NCBI RefSeq assembly: GCF_006094275.1
Contig: NZ_CP034412.1
Location: 372,001 to 436,000 of the forward strand
Direction: 5' to 3'
DNA from: Glutamicibacter creatinolyticus
GTDB taxonomy: Bacteria > Actinomycetota > Actinomycetes > Actinomycetales > Micrococcaceae
Length of the DNA stretch: 64,000 bases
Shown: positions 25,749-34,522 of the stretch, piece by piece
How positions within the stretch are numbered: position 1 is the first letter of the stretch
How the letters are laid out: each line of letters opens with the position of its first letter
Made by a program: the position numbers and the translations under genes
The notes under the pieces: generated by a model
Told to the model about the DNA's origin: nothing
What the model saw: only the letters and a program-made list of their open reading frames with translations
The model's database searches: none

Positions 25749-26981
25749 ATGAGCCAGAAGTCCCCAGCACAAGCCGCGCAGACGTCCCCGGAGCTGCGTG
25801 GGCAATTCCCGCAGCTGCTGCTGGCCACGCTCGCCAGCGCCGTGGGTTTCTGGGCCTGGATGCTGATTTCCCCGATTCAAACCCACTACGCGGAGCTGAT
25901 GAAGCTGGGCGAGGGGCAGATTTCCCTGATGCTGGCCACCCCGGTGCTGGTCGGTGCGCTGGGGCGCATCGTGATCGGTTCGCTGACCGACCGCTTCGGG
26001 GCCAGAAAGATGTTCACCGTGGTGCTGCTGGCCTCCGTGCCGGCCGTGCTGCTGGTGGCGCTGGCCGGAACGCTGGGCAGCTTCGCACTGCTGATCGCCT
26101 CGGGCACCTACCTGGGCATCGCCGGCACCATCTTCGCGGTCGGGGTGCCCTTCGCCAGCGCCTGGTATGAGCCGCGCCGACGCGGTTTTGCCAACGGCGT
26201 GTTCGGCATGGGCATGATCGGCACCGCGGTGTCCGCATTCTTCACCCCCCGGCTGCTGCGCCAGCTCGGCTACTTCGAAACCCACCTGTTCATTGCCGGC
26301 CTGCTGGTGCTCAGCGCCGCGGCCGTGTGGTTCTTCATGCGCGAATCCCCGGCCTGGACCCCGAACCGCCAGCCGCTGCTGCCGAAGCTGATCGACACGC
26401 TGAAGCTGCCGATCACCTGGGAGATGTCCTTCCTGTACGGCATCGTGTTCGGCGGGTTCGTCGCGTTTTCCACCTTCCTGCCCAAATACCTTGTCACCAT
26501 CTACCCCGATGACGTGGACCCGGTGGGGGCCGGCGCCCGCACCGCCCTGTTTGCGGTGGCCGCGGTGATTGCCCGGCCGATCGGCGGCGTGCTGGCCGAC
26601 AAGTTCGGTCCGAAGCTGATTGCCCTGATCTCCCTGGCCGGGATCGTCTCGCTGGCCTACATCGTGGGCATGCAGCCCCCGGAGGGCATCCTGACCGGCA
26701 TCACCTTCCTGCTGATGGCCTCGGCCATGGGCCTGGGCATGGGCGCCGTGTTCGCCTGGATCGGGCCCTCCACCCCGCCGGAGAAGGTGGGCGCGGTCTC
26801 CGGCGTGGTCGCCGCCGCCGGTGGCCTGGGCGGCTACTTCCCGCCGCTGGCGATGGGCGCGACCTACCACGCCGAAACCAACTCCTACGCGCTGGGGCTG
26901 TGGCTGCTGGTGCTGGTGGGCACGTTCGCGCTGATTGTGGCCGGCATGCTGCGCGGCACCAAGGGCCGCGGCGGCATGTAA
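25749..26981 (+). CDS. narK: Nitrate/nitrite transporter, MFS (NarK family)
   Basis: A 410-residue protein with about 12 membrane segments. GFWAWMLISPIQTHYAELMKL at the first helix and the glycine-rich signature segments GSLTDRFGARK and GIAGTIFAVGVPFASAWY, then FGGFVAFSTFLPKYL, are typical of NarK/NasA. It should import nitrate or exchange nitrate and nitrite for the divergent nitrate reductase. GGAGG precedes the ATG by seven bases. Confidence 0.93.
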   Translation: MSQKSPAQAAQTSPELRGQFPQLLLATLASAVGFWAWMLISPIQTHYAELMKLGEGQISLMLATPVLVGALGRIVIGSLTDRFGARKMFTVVLLASVPAVLLVALAGTLGSFALLIASGTYLGIAGTIFAVGVPFASAWYEPRRRGFANGVFGMGMIGTAVSAFFTPRLLRQLGYFETHLFIAGLLVLSAAAVWFFMRESPAWTPNRQPLLPKLIDTLKLPITWEMSFLYGIVFGGFVAFSTFLPKYLVTIYPDDVDPVGAGARTALFAVAAVIARPIGGVLADKFGPKLIALISLAGIVSLAYIVGMQPPEGILTGITFLLMASAMGLGMGAVFAWIGPSTPPEKVGAVSGVVAAAGGLGGYFPPLAMGATYHAETNSYALGLWLLVLVGTFALIVAGMLRGTKGRGGM

Positions 26982-27072
26982 CACCGGCCAGGCGCATGCC
27001 ACATGGGCCTTTGCGGCTGACTTTGGGGTGCCAATGGGGGCATACTGGCGGTAGGCAACCGAAAGGACGCAG

Positions 27073-28320
27073 ATGGCCCTGACCCCCGAAGCGCACCTGG
27101 AGTGGATCCTGGATCAGCTGAGCCCCCTGCCGGCCCGGCAACACAGCCTGACCAACGGCTTCCACCACCTGTACGGCACCGTGCTGGCCGAGGACTTCGC
27201 CGCCCGCCACCCGCTGCCGCTGTGGGACAATTCGGCCATGGATGGGTACGCGGTGCGTGCCGCCGATACCCGCGGCGCCAGTGACAGCACGCCGGTCACC
27301 CTGCGCGTGCTGGGCGAAATCCCGGCCGGCAGCACCCAGGACCCGGCCCTAGAACCCGGGCAGGCGGTGCGGATCATGACCGGGGCGCCGCTGCCCACCG
27401 ACGCGGACGCCGTGCTGCGGGTGGAGGACACCGTGGGCGAGGACGGGCAGCGCTGGGGCACCGGGCAGGTCACGATCCTGCGTGAGGTCCAGCCGGGCAA
27501 GGACATCCGGCACCGCGGTGAGGACCGGGCCGCCGGGGACCTGGTTGCAGCCGCCGGACAGCAGGTGGACGCGGCACTGCTCTCCGCGCTGGCCGCCGCC
27601 GGGGCCGAACAGCTCTTGGTGCGCCCACTGCCCACCGCCGCGGTCCTGGTGACCGGCGCGGAACTGCAGGAGGTGGGCGCGGTGCTGCAGCGCGGGCAGA
27701 TTCCCGAATCGAACTCCTGGCTGATGCAGGGGCTGCTCACCGAAGCCGGCATCACCCAGATCACCGTGCAGCGCTGCACCGATGACACCGACCTGGTGCG
27801 TGAACAACTCGCCCGGTTGGGGGCCAGCCACGATGTGGTGATCTCCACCGGCGGGGTGGGCCCGGGCACCCACGACGTGATGCGCCAGGTGCTGCAGGAC
27901 GAGCCGGGGGTGCGGGCAGTGCGGGTGGCCCTGCGCCCCGGAGCCCCGCAGTGCGCCGGACGCCTGGAATCCGGGGCGATGATGTTCGCCCTGCCCGGCA
28001 ACCCGGTCAGCGCCGCGGTCGGATTCGAGCTCTTTGTGCGTCCGGCCCTGCGCGCCCTGCAGGGCAACGCGCAACTGCACCGGCCCCGGCTGCGCGCCAC
28101 CGCGGCCGTGGGATGGAAATCCCCGGTGGGGCGCCTACAGGTGCTGCCGGTCGTCTTTGACCCGGTGAACCCGCAATTGTGCGCCCCGGCCGTGCAGGCC
28201 CAGGCGATCTCCCATTCGGTGGGCGGCTTCGGGGCGGCTGAGGGCTACGCCCTGGTCGGACCCGAACAGGGAGACGTGCAGGCCGGAGACCAGGTCGAAG
28301 TGTTGCGGGTTAAACCATGA
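27073..28320 (+). CDS. moeA: Molybdopterin molybdenumtransferase, copy 2
   Basis: A 415-residue second MoeA with FAARHPLPLWDNSAMDGYAVR, MTGAPLPTDADAVLRVE, STGGVGPGTHDV and LPGNPVSAAVGFE. It forms a run with mobA (four-base overlap) and the DUF6457 gene, directly after narK. It is clearly divergent from copy 1 (9827-11059) and not a recent duplicate. It may serve as the insertase for the Mo-bis-MGD route used by NarG, whereas copy 1 sits with the moa genes; this division of labour is inferred only from position. Confidence 0.93.
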   Translation: MALTPEAHLEWILDQLSPLPARQHSLTNGFHHLYGTVLAEDFAARHPLPLWDNSAMDGYAVRAADTRGASDSTPVTLRVLGEIPAGSTQDPALEPGQAVRIMTGAPLPTDADAVLRVEDTVGEDGQRWGTGQVTILREVQPGKDIRHRGEDRAAGDLVAAAGQQVDAALLSALAAAGAEQLLVRPLPTAAVLVTGAELQEVGAVLQRGQIPESNSWLMQGLLTEAGITQITVQRCTDDTDLVREQLARLGASHDVVISTGGVGPGTHDVMRQVLQDEPGVRAVRVALRPGAPQCAGRLESGAMMFALPGNPVSAAVGFELFVRPALRALQGNAQLHRPRLRATAAVGWKSPVGRLQVLPVVFDPVNPQLCAPAVQAQAISHSVGGFGAAEGYALVGPEQGDVQAGDQVEVLRVKP

Positions 28321-29024
28321 CGGAAGCACCTACGCCAGGGAACCAGCGGCCAGCGAACACGCCGAAGGCGGGCGCCGGGTTTGACGCCCTGGTATTGGCC
28401 GGCGGGCGCGGCAGCCGCCTGGGCGGGGCGGACAAGGCGGCCCTGACCCTGCACGGACAACGGCTGGTGGACCGGGTCATCACCGCGGCACGAAGCGCCG
28501 GAGCAAACCAGGTGGTCGTCATCGGCCCGCCGCACGCCGGCACCGAAGCGGACCGGGTCGTGCGCGAGGAACCAGCATATGGTGGACCGCTGGCGGCACT
28601 GGCCGCCGGGATCCGCGCCGTGGACAGCGAATGGGTCATGGTGCTGGCCTGCGACCTGCAGCACCCGCTGGCGGTCGCCACCGCGCTGCGCACCGCCAGC
28701 GGCATGGAGCTGGGGGATGGGGCACTGCTGGAAGACGAGGAAGGCCACGTGCAGTGGCTGGCCGGCTACTATCGCACCGCCGCGATCACCACCGCCTGTA
28801 AACGGCTCGGGGATGAGGTGGCCAACGCGCCGCTGCGCCGGGTCCTGGGTGAGCTGGAGCTGCACCGGATCCCGGTGGGTGAAAGACTCAGCGACGACAT
28901 CGACACCCCGCAGGCCCTGGCCACCGCGCGGCAAAGCACGAAACCGGTGGAGCCGGACGACGCGCGCGGCCCCGGGCAACCTGGGGCCGGCCGCCAAGCG
29001 TCGGCCCCACCCACACCAAACTGA
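28317..29024 (+). CDS. mobA: Molybdenum cofactor guanylyltransferase
   Basis: The 235-residue nucleotidyltransferase has LAGGRGSRLGGADKAAL at the start of its catalytic core and the metal-binding Asp in LACDLQHP; EEPAYGGPLAALAAGI lies between. It joins GMP to the molybdopterin to give Mo-MGD, as needed by NarG. There is a polar ~22-residue N-terminal extension and a Gly/Pro-rich tail of ~30 residues. The start overlaps the second moeA. Confidence 0.9.
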   Translation: MTEAPTPGNQRPANTPKAGAGFDALVLAGGRGSRLGGADKAALTLHGQRLVDRVITAARSAGANQVVVIGPPHAGTEADRVVREEPAYGGPLAALAAGIRAVDSEWVMVLACDLQHPLAVATALRTASGMELGDGALLEDEEGHVQWLAGYYRTAAITTACKRLGDEVANAPLRRVLGELELHRIPVGERLSDDIDTPQALATARQSTKPVEPDDARGPGQPGAGRQASAPPTPN

Positions 29025-29076
29025 GTGAGAACACGACCAGCGCCACGCAAAGGGTGGCCGTGAAAGGAATTCGAAA

Positions 29077-29346
29077 ATGGCACAGCATCTCCCACCGGAG
29101 GCCCTGGATGAATGGCTGAGCGCGGCCGCCGCCGAACTGGGCCTGGATGAAAACGAGGTGGACATTGCCACCATCCTGGACGTCGCCAAGCACGTCGCCC
29201 ACGACGTCGCGCGCCCCGCGGCCCCCTTGAGCACCTTCCTGCTGGGCCTCGCCCTGGGACGCGCGGGCGAACAGGGCTCGCTGGCGGCGCTCGCCGGCCA
29301 GCTGACCGAGCGGGCCCACCGGTGGGAGCAGGAAAACCCCCAGTAG
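29077..29346 (+). CDS. DUF6457 small protein
   Basis: An 89-residue acidic helical protein with LDEWLSAAAAELGLDENEVD, ILDVAKHVAHDVARPAAPLS and TFLLGLALGRAG. It follows mobA by 52 bp, with AAGGA before the ATG. In actinobacteria this family is met next to mobA or formate dehydrogenase accessory genes, which points to a part in Mo-cofactor delivery; its reaction is not known. No catalytic motif is seen. Confidence 0.8.
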   Translation: MAQHLPPEALDEWLSAAAAELGLDENEVDIATILDVAKHVAHDVARPAAPLSTFLLGLALGRAGEQGSLAALAGQLTERAHRWEQENPQ

Positions 29347-29384
29347 GAAGATCTGGTGAGGTGCTACCCGGCCAGCAGGGCCTT

Positions 29385-29996
29385 CTAGAGGTCCAGGATC
29401 TGCCGGTTGTGGGGCAGCTGGCCGTGGAACGTAATCGGTACCGGGGCAGCACGGCCGGGCTGCGGGCCATCCATTGCCTGCAGGTGCAGGTGCGGTTCGG
29501 TGCTGTTGCCGGTATTGCCGCAGCGTCCCACGGGCTGCCCGGGAGCGAGGTGTTGTCCCACCTCCACCTTCACGCTGTCCTGCATGAGGTGGCAAAGCGC
29601 CACGATGATTCCGTCGTGCTCGATCATCACATGGTTGCCGGCCAGTCCCGGCCAGCCGGCGCGGACCCGGGCGCGCTGGCCCAGCGCGTAGCCAACCGAG
29701 GCCAGGGCACGGTGGGCTTGATGATCCGGGATGGCGCGCTCAACGGCGATCACCCGACCGTCGCACGGGGCCAGTACCCTCCGGCCAAAGCCAGGGAACG
29801 CGGCAGCCGGTTCGCGGCCACGCCAGGTGTTCCACGTCAGTTGGGCACGGCGCCTGCTGTCACCCACGGGCACAAAATCGATGGCATGGGAACTGGCGAA
29901 CAATGTCGTTCCATGGCTCGGCACACGGTTGGCCGGACTGTTTTGCACCAGCCACCTGCCGGTGAATGGGTAGTCCAGGTCGATCTGCGCTGTCAT
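29385..29996 (-). CDS. M23-like peptidase domain protein without signal peptide
   Basis: A 203-residue protein with the LytM/M23 order of metal motifs: SSHAIDFVPV near residue 36 (H..D, spaced closer than in classical LytM), VMIEHDGIIVALCHLMQ, the loop GQPVGRCGNTGNSTEPHLHLQ at about residue 158 onward, with the final His-x-His. No signal peptide or membrane segment is visible, unlike most murein hydrolases of the family. It may be cytosolic or exported by another path. It is convergent with the DUF6457 gene. Confidence 0.72.
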   Translation of the reverse strand: MTAQIDLDYPFTGRWLVQNSPANRVPSHGTTLFASSHAIDFVPVGDSRRRAQLTWNTWRGREPAAAFPGFGRRVLAPCDGRVIAVERAIPDHQAHRALASVGYALGQRARVRAGWPGLAGNHVMIEHDGIIVALCHLMQDSVKVEVGQHLAPGQPVGRCGNTGNSTEPHLHLQAMDGPQPGRAAPVPITFHGQLPHNRQILDL

Positions 29997-30123
29997 GGCA
30001 ACCCCGTGGCTCGGTCATTTGCGTGTTGCCCGCATTCTTGCATCACCGTCTGGAATTTGCCGGTGAGCACGGGGTTGCCGAGCCGGACTGCGGTGCTGTG
30101 GAGCTGATCTTCCGTTGTTTCGC

Positions 30124-30678
30124 CTAGGCTTCGTGTGGGGCCAGGAAAGCCTTCGGAATCAGTTCGGCGCCGGAGACATTCTCCAGGAACTCCGGTTCAA
30201 TGGGCACCCCGGTGCGCAGAACGCTGATCTGCCCGGTGGGTTCGAGGATGACGCAGGCGATTTCCGAGCGGTTGCGGACCCCGCTCAAGCGCAGCCGGGA
30301 GAGCAGCTCGCTTTCCGAGACGTGAGTGCGCTTCAGATTCGCGGTGATGAATTCTTCCCCGGCCATCAGCAGGTACGCCTTGTTGTTGACTGCGGCCCGG
30401 CCCCGTGGAAATCGGCGCAGCTGACCGGTGAGGGCCTGCAGAACCAACAGGGTCACCAAGCCCAGCGCCCCGGCGGCCAGTGTGGGCGTGTAGCCGAGGA
30501 TCGCACGGCCGATGACGGCGCCGAAAGCCACCACCGCGGCAAGGTCAAAGCTGGACAGGTTAGCCATCGTGCGCTGACCGAGCACTCGGATCGCCACGAG
30601 CACCAGAACGTATAGCGCAATCGCGGAGAGCACCACGCGCCCGGCGTCGGCCCAAGTTAGTCCGAAATCATGCCACAC
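30124..30678 (-). CDS. DUF421/YetF-like membrane protein
   Basis: This 184-residue protein starts at GTG 30678 behind GAGGGG. It has about three membrane segments near the N-terminus (VVLSAIALYVLVLVAIRVLG, FDLAAVVAFGAVIGRAIL, LAAGALGLVTLLVLQAL) followed by the soluble YetF domain (YLLMAGEEFITANLKRTHVS, ELLSRLRLSGVRN, ACVILEPTGQISVL). The conserved RxLGQRTMANLSSFD segment is present. The cellular role of the family is not settled. Confidence 0.83.
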   Translation of the reverse strand: MWHDFGLTWADAGRVVLSAIALYVLVLVAIRVLGQRTMANLSSFDLAAVVAFGAVIGRAILGYTPTLAAGALGLVTLLVLQALTGQLRRFPRGRAAVNNKAYLLMAGEEFITANLKRTHVSESELLSRLRLSGVRNRSEIACVILEPTGQISVLRTGVPIEPEFLENVSGAELIPKAFLAPHEA

Positions 30679-30947
30679 AAAGAATCCCCTCTAACCTCAT
30701 CGCTGGAGTGCTTTCGCCCCAACCCATCCTCTCAATAGGGCAGGCACCCGACCGAATTGAACCCAGGACAAAGCGCAACCGAATCGGTCGCAATCGGGGA
30801 GCAGACCACCAGCGCATGAGACGGAGAGGACCCGGAACCTCTAATGTCATGGGTTGTGAACATGAGAGTGTTTGGTCCTACGGGGACCTGCGCGTCGCGA
30901 ATCTTTTGGCGATTTGGCCCTAGTTAAATCGGGGCCTTACAACGGGC

Positions 30948-31130
30948 TCACCCATTATTCAGATCCTTCTTGATGCCCACTGCTGCGAATCCGAGGGCGA
31001 TGGCGAAGCAAATCCAGAGTGCGCCGAACGCAACCGGGTATGCGTGGCCGCCTATCAAGGTCATGGCGCCCATGAGCAGTCCGGTCACGACCATGGTGAT
31101 GGTGAAGCGGTGCGTGATGATCTTCTTCAT
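30948..31130 (-). CDS. Small two-helix membrane protein
   Basis: From ATG 31130 it encodes 60 residues with two hydrophobic segments (TITMVVTGLLMGAMTLIGG and VAFGALWICFAIALGFAAVG) and a Lys-rich tail. A longer version from ATG 31181 would add 17 residues that look basic and non-helical. Neither start has a good Shine-Dalgarno sequence. The membrane pattern and lack of overlap with another gene support it; the function is unknown. Confidence 0.55.
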   Translation of the reverse strand: MKKIITHRFTITMVVTGLLMGAMTLIGGHAYPVAFGALWICFAIALGFAAVGIKKDLNNG

Positions 31131-31181
31131 GGTGTTGAGAATTGCCAGCTGTGTTTGCCGGGCGACACGGGCAGTTGCCAT

Positions 31182-31464
31182 ATTTCGCGTTCTGGCTTCT
31201 GGAGCTGCTCACTTCCCGCTCGCGGCCACGCGTGATCATGCTGGCTCACTGCGGTAAGGGTGCCGTGGCAAGCAAACGACGGAGACTAGCTCGTTCCCTT
31301 GCACTTCCTTCCTCTGATTATCGTTTCCCGTGCAGGAGAGTGGCCGCTTTTTCTGGTGCGTTTCCGGATCGGGGCCATGAGGTTGATTGTGCACGTCGAA
31401 GCCGACATTTTGACTCAGCCAACAACTCGGTTCCATGCCCGCACTTTGAATTCAGGAAGAGAAA
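31182..31464. other. Gene-free region before a tRNA-Ser terminator
   Basis: About 280 bp between the small membrane protein gene and the tRNA-Ser terminator hold no frame with recognisable protein features and no stem-loop that I can see. Base composition is somewhat lower in GC than the neighbours. Confidence 0.5.
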
Positions 31465-31493
31465 AACCCCGTAGATTCATAACCTACGGGGTT
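31465..31493 (-). terminator. Terminator of tRNA-Ser(CGA)
   Basis: A 10-bp stem (31465-31474 and 31484-31493) followed on the minus strand by a T-run; it lies six bases past the tRNA 3' end. Confidence 0.85.
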
Positions 31494-31498
31494 CATCG

Positions 31499-31589
31499 TG
31501 GCGGTGACGGTGGGATTTGAACCCACGGTACGGGGTTACCGTACACAACATTTCGAGTGTTGCACCTTCGGCCGCTCGGACACGTCACC
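31499..31589 (-). tRNA. tRNA-Ser (anticodon CGA)
   Basis: The 91-nt minus-strand gene forms a class II tRNA: 7-bp acceptor GGTGACG with CGTCACC, a long variable arm (TGTACGGTAACCCCGTAC), T-arm GGGTTCAAATCCC, and the loop CTCGAAA with anticodon CGA. The 3' CCA is encoded (31499-31501). A TAGAGT -10 element lies about 10 bases upstream of the 5' end. Confidence 0.95.
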
Positions 31590-31720
31590 AGACCTGATAA
31601 CTCTACAACGAAGGAAAGCTGAAAACCAAAACAACGAGGGCCGATTGGATGGCGAAGTGGCCAGAACCACATGGCGGCTATCCGTGTGGGTCAGCCGTAA
31701 CTGTTTGCGCCGGCAAGGTT

Positions 31721-32197
31721 CTAGCGGCGCTTGGCGCGGAAGAAATCCAGCAGCAGTTGAGCGCATTCAGCTTCCAAAACCCTGGGGTACACCTCGACCC
31801 AGTGGTTCAGCCGGGGTTCGCGCACAATATCGAATACCGAACCACAGGCTCCGGCCTTCTCATCCCAGGCCCCGAACACCAGCTTTGGGATGCGGGAAAG
31901 GACAATGGCGCCGGCGCACATCGCGCAGGGCTCCAGGGTGACAACCAAGGTGCAGTCCTCCAGCCGCCAGCCATCATCCGTGCCGCGGGCCTGCAGGGCG
32001 CGAACGGCATTGCGGATGGCCACCACCTCGGCATGTGCGGTCGGATCTCCGCCGGCCTCGCGCTCATTGCGCCCGGAGGCCAGCACCTGCTGGTCGGGGG
32101 AGAGAATGACGGCACCGATGGGCACATCATCGGTGGCCAGCGCGGTCCGGGCCTCATCCAGTGCCAGCCGCATCCACTTCTCGTGTTCTTGCACCAT
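31721..32197 (-). CDS. tadA: tRNA-specific adenosine deaminase
   Basis: The start ATG 32197 gives 158 residues; the frame is open far upstream into upp, but there the other strand is coding. It has the zinc deaminase motifs HAEVVAI (catalytic Glu) and PCAMCAGAI, with the IGAVI core. TadA changes the A34 of tRNA-Arg(ACG) to inosine, and two copies of that tRNA occur in this window. It is divergent from upp. Confidence 0.93.
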   Translation of the reverse strand: MVQEHEKWMRLALDEARTALATDDVPIGAVILSPDQQVLASGRNEREAGGDPTAHAEVVAIRNAVRALQARGTDDGWRLEDCTLVVTLEPCAMCAGAIVLSRIPKLVFGAWDEKAGACGSVFDIVREPRLNHWVEVYPRVLEAECAQLLLDFFRAKRR

Positions 32198-32364
32198 AGT
32201 GTCACCCACTTTACGTTGCGCAGTGCCACCGGCGTGCGCGAGCTGGGGTGACAACGGTGCCCGGAGCTTCCCAAAACCTCCCGGGCTTGTTCGGTTGGGC
32301 ACATTGGCCGGATTCAGTGCCCGAATCTCGGGTAAGGGGCTCGTCGGGGCAGGTGGGCGGCTGG

Positions 32365-32370
32365 TAGATT
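32365..32370 (+). promoter_or_regulatory. Candidate -10 element of a leaderless upp transcript
   Basis: TAGATT is followed by seven bases and the ATG of upp at 32378; no Shine-Dalgarno sequence is present. Confidence 0.45.
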
Positions 32371-32377
32371 TTTGCCT

Positions 32378-33025
32378 ATGCGCGTACAGGTAGTTGACCA
32401 CCCGCTGGTGGCACACAAGGTTTCGGTCCTGCGAGACAAGAACACGGCTTCGCCGACCTTCCGGCAGCTGACGGAGGAACTGGTCACGCTGCTGGCCTAC
32501 GAGGCGACCCGCGAGGTGAAGACCGAAGAGGTCGAGGTCGTGACCCCGGTGGCCACGACCACCGGAATTGCCTTCGCAAAGCCCACCCCGCTGGTGGTGC
32601 CGATCCTGCGCGCCGGGCTGGGCATGCTGGAGGGGATGACCCGCCTGGTGCCCACGGCCGAGGTCGGGTTCCTGGGCATGGCCCGCAATGACGAGACCCT
32701 GGACATCATCACCTACGCCGACCGGGTCCCGAACGACCTGCAGGGACGCCAGGTCTTCGTGCTGGATCCGATGCTGGCCACCGGCGGAACCCTTGCCGAA
32801 GCCATCAAGTTCATTTTCGAGCGCGGGGCCGCCTCGGTCACCTGCATCTGCCTGATCGCCGCCCCGGAGGGGATCGAGCGCCTGCGCGAGATCCACGGCG
32901 AGGACGAGCGGGTCCACCTGGTGCTGGCCGCCCTGGACGAGCGGCTGGATGAGAAGGCCTACATCATTCCCGGGCTGGGGGATGCCGGGGACCGCCTGTA
33001 CGGCGTGACCCCGCCCATGCACTAG
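32378..33025 (+). CDS. upp: Uracil phosphoribosyltransferase
   Basis: A 215-residue enzyme that makes UMP from uracil and PRPP. It starts at ATG 32378, giving [19 protein letters not shown], a near-canonical Upp N-terminus, and has the PRPP loop [18 protein letters not shown] and the C-terminal [12 protein letters not shown] uracil-binding part. It is convergent with the histidine kinase gene. Confidence 0.96.
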   Translation: MRVQVVDHPLVAHKVSVLRDKNTASPTFRQLTEELVTLLAYEATREVKTEEVEVVTPVATTTGIAFAKPTPLVVPILRAGLGMLEGMTRLVPTAEVGFLGMARNDETLDIITYADRVPNDLQGRQVFVLDPMLATGGTLAEAIKFIFERGAASVTCICLIAAPEGIERLREIHGEDERVHLVLAALDERLDEKAYIIPGLGDAGDRLYGVTPPMH

Positions 33026-33037
33026 GCCTTCTGGCCC

Positions 33038-34522
33038 CTACGCCGCCTCGGTTTTTGCCGCAGGCGGCGTTTGCGTATCGGCCAGCGGCAGCCGCACCTC
33101 AAAAACGGTGTCCCCGGGCTGGGAAGTGACCGTGATGGTGCCGCGGTGCGCCTGCACGATGCTCTTGGCGATGGGCAGGCCCAGGCCGGTGGTACCGTCG
33201 GAACCCGAACGGGCAGCGTTGGCCCGGGTGAAGCGTTCAAAGACATGCGGCAGGAACTCGGGGTCAATGCCCTCGCCGGTGTCCTGCACCCGCAGCACCG
33301 CCTGTCCCACGTCCGCATCGGCCAGCACGCTGACCGTCACGGAGTTGCCCACGCTGGTGTGCTTGCGTGCATTGCCCAGCAGGTTGGTGATGACCCGGCG
33401 CAGCGCCGAGGAGTCGCAATTGATCGCCACCTCGTCCTGGGTGGCGATGAACGTCCACCGGTGATCCGGGGCGGTGACCGTGAAGTCGTCGGTGATTTCC
33501 CGGGCCAGGTCCACCAGGTTCGCCCGGGAGAGCTTGTAGGAGGTTTCCTCCTCCAGCCGGGCCAGCAGCAGCAACTGCTCCACCAGGGCGCTCATGCGTG
33601 AACTTTGCTCCAGCACCCGATCGACCGCGCGCCGCCCGTCATCGGAGAAGTGCTCGGTGGCGGCCAGCAGCTCGGTGTAGCCGCGGATCGCCGACAGCGG
33701 GGTACGCAGCTCATGGGAGGCATCGGCCACGAATTGGCGCATCTGCCCCTGGGAACGCTCACGCACCTTCAGCGCGCTGTCCACATTGTCGATCAGCGCG
33801 TTCAGCGCCTGGCCCACGTTGCCCACTTCGGTGCCCGGGATTGCATCGTGCGGGGAGACCCGCTGGGTCAGCTCCACCTTGCCCGATTCCAGGTCGGTGT
33901 GCGCCACGGAGGAAGCCACCGCGGCCACGCGTTTGAGCGGGTTGAAGGACCGGCCAATGGCCCAGGTGCCGGCCAGGCCGGTGCTGATCACGGTCAGCAC
34001 GCTGATCACCAGGGTCAACCAGGCCATCTCCCGCAACGCGTATTCGGTGGGCTCGGTGGGCAGCCCGGTGATCAGGATGCCTCCGGAGCCCTGGTCCGGG
34101 CGGGCGACCAGCACATAGTCCCCGATCGAGAGCTTGCGGATCACCGGGCGGGAGTTGACCTCCAGGGACAGCAGCGGGTCGATGTCCGCGTCGGTGATCG
34201 TGATGCGTTCACCGGTGCGTTCATCCAGCCAGGCCCCGAAGGTCAGCTTGCCGTCCACGAAGCGCACGTTCAAGGTGCCCGAGGCCTGCCCGGGCGCGAA
34301 CAGGTCATCGGGGGAGTTCTTCGGGGTGGAGTAGGTGGCGGCACGGTTCGCCGCCTGGGAGAGCTGCTCATTCAGCTGCGCCATCAAGGTCTGGCGCATG
34401 CCGGCGTTGTAGAGCAGGCCAATGAGCACACACACCATCGTCAGGGCGCCGAGCAGGATCACCAGCAGGCGGCGCTGCAGGTTGTAGGGGGTGTGCTTGG
34501 TGGCGGGGGAGAACAGGCTCAT
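33038..34522 (-). CDS. Sensor histidine kinase (two-component system)
   Basis: The 494-residue kinase has a membrane segment at about residues 19-41, an extracytoplasmic sensor of ~130 residues, a second segment near 165-190 and a HAMP domain. The phosphorylated histidine is in ASHELRTPLSAIRGYTEL (HisKA), and the ATPase domain has NLLGNARKHT, DTGEGIDPEFL and GLGLPIAKS. Its ATG overlaps the response regulator stop by four bases. The layout is like the TrcS/PhoR-type kinases of actinobacteria; signal and targets are unknown. Confidence 0.92.
   Translation of the reverse strand: MSLFSPATKHTPYNLQRRLLVILLGALTMVCVLIGLLYNAGMRQTLMAQLNEQLSQAANRAATYSTPKNSPDDLFAPGQASGTLNVRFVDGKLTFGAWLDERTGERITITDADIDPLLSLEVNSRPVIRKLSIGDYVLVARPDQGSGGILITGLPTEPTEYALREMAWLTLVISVLTVISTGLAGTWAIGRSFNPLKRVAAVASSVAHTDLESGKVELTQRVSPHDAIPGTEVGNVGQALNALIDNVDSALKVRERSQGQMRQFVADASHELRTPLSAIRGYTELLAATEHFSDDGRRAVDRVLEQSSRMSALVEQLLLLARLEEETSYKLSRANLVDLAREITDDFTVTAPDHRWTFIATQDEVAINCDSSALRRVITNLLGNARKHTSVGNSVTVSVLADADVGQAVLRVQDTGEGIDPEFLPHVFERFTRANAARSGSDGTTGLGLPIAKSIVQAHRGTITVTSQPGDTVFEVRLPLADTQTPPAAKTEAA
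33040..33070 (+). terminator. Stem-loop at the upp / kinase gene end
   Basis: Arms 33040-33048 and 33062-33070 (9 bp) enclose a loop with five consecutive T on the plus strand. It overlaps the last codons of the minus-strand kinase, so it can serve as an upp terminator. Confidence 0.5.

Noticed and set aside
32198-33022. Upstream extension of tadA into upp
   Set aside because: The extension is antisense to the well-supported upp gene; TadA length is normal from ATG 32197.
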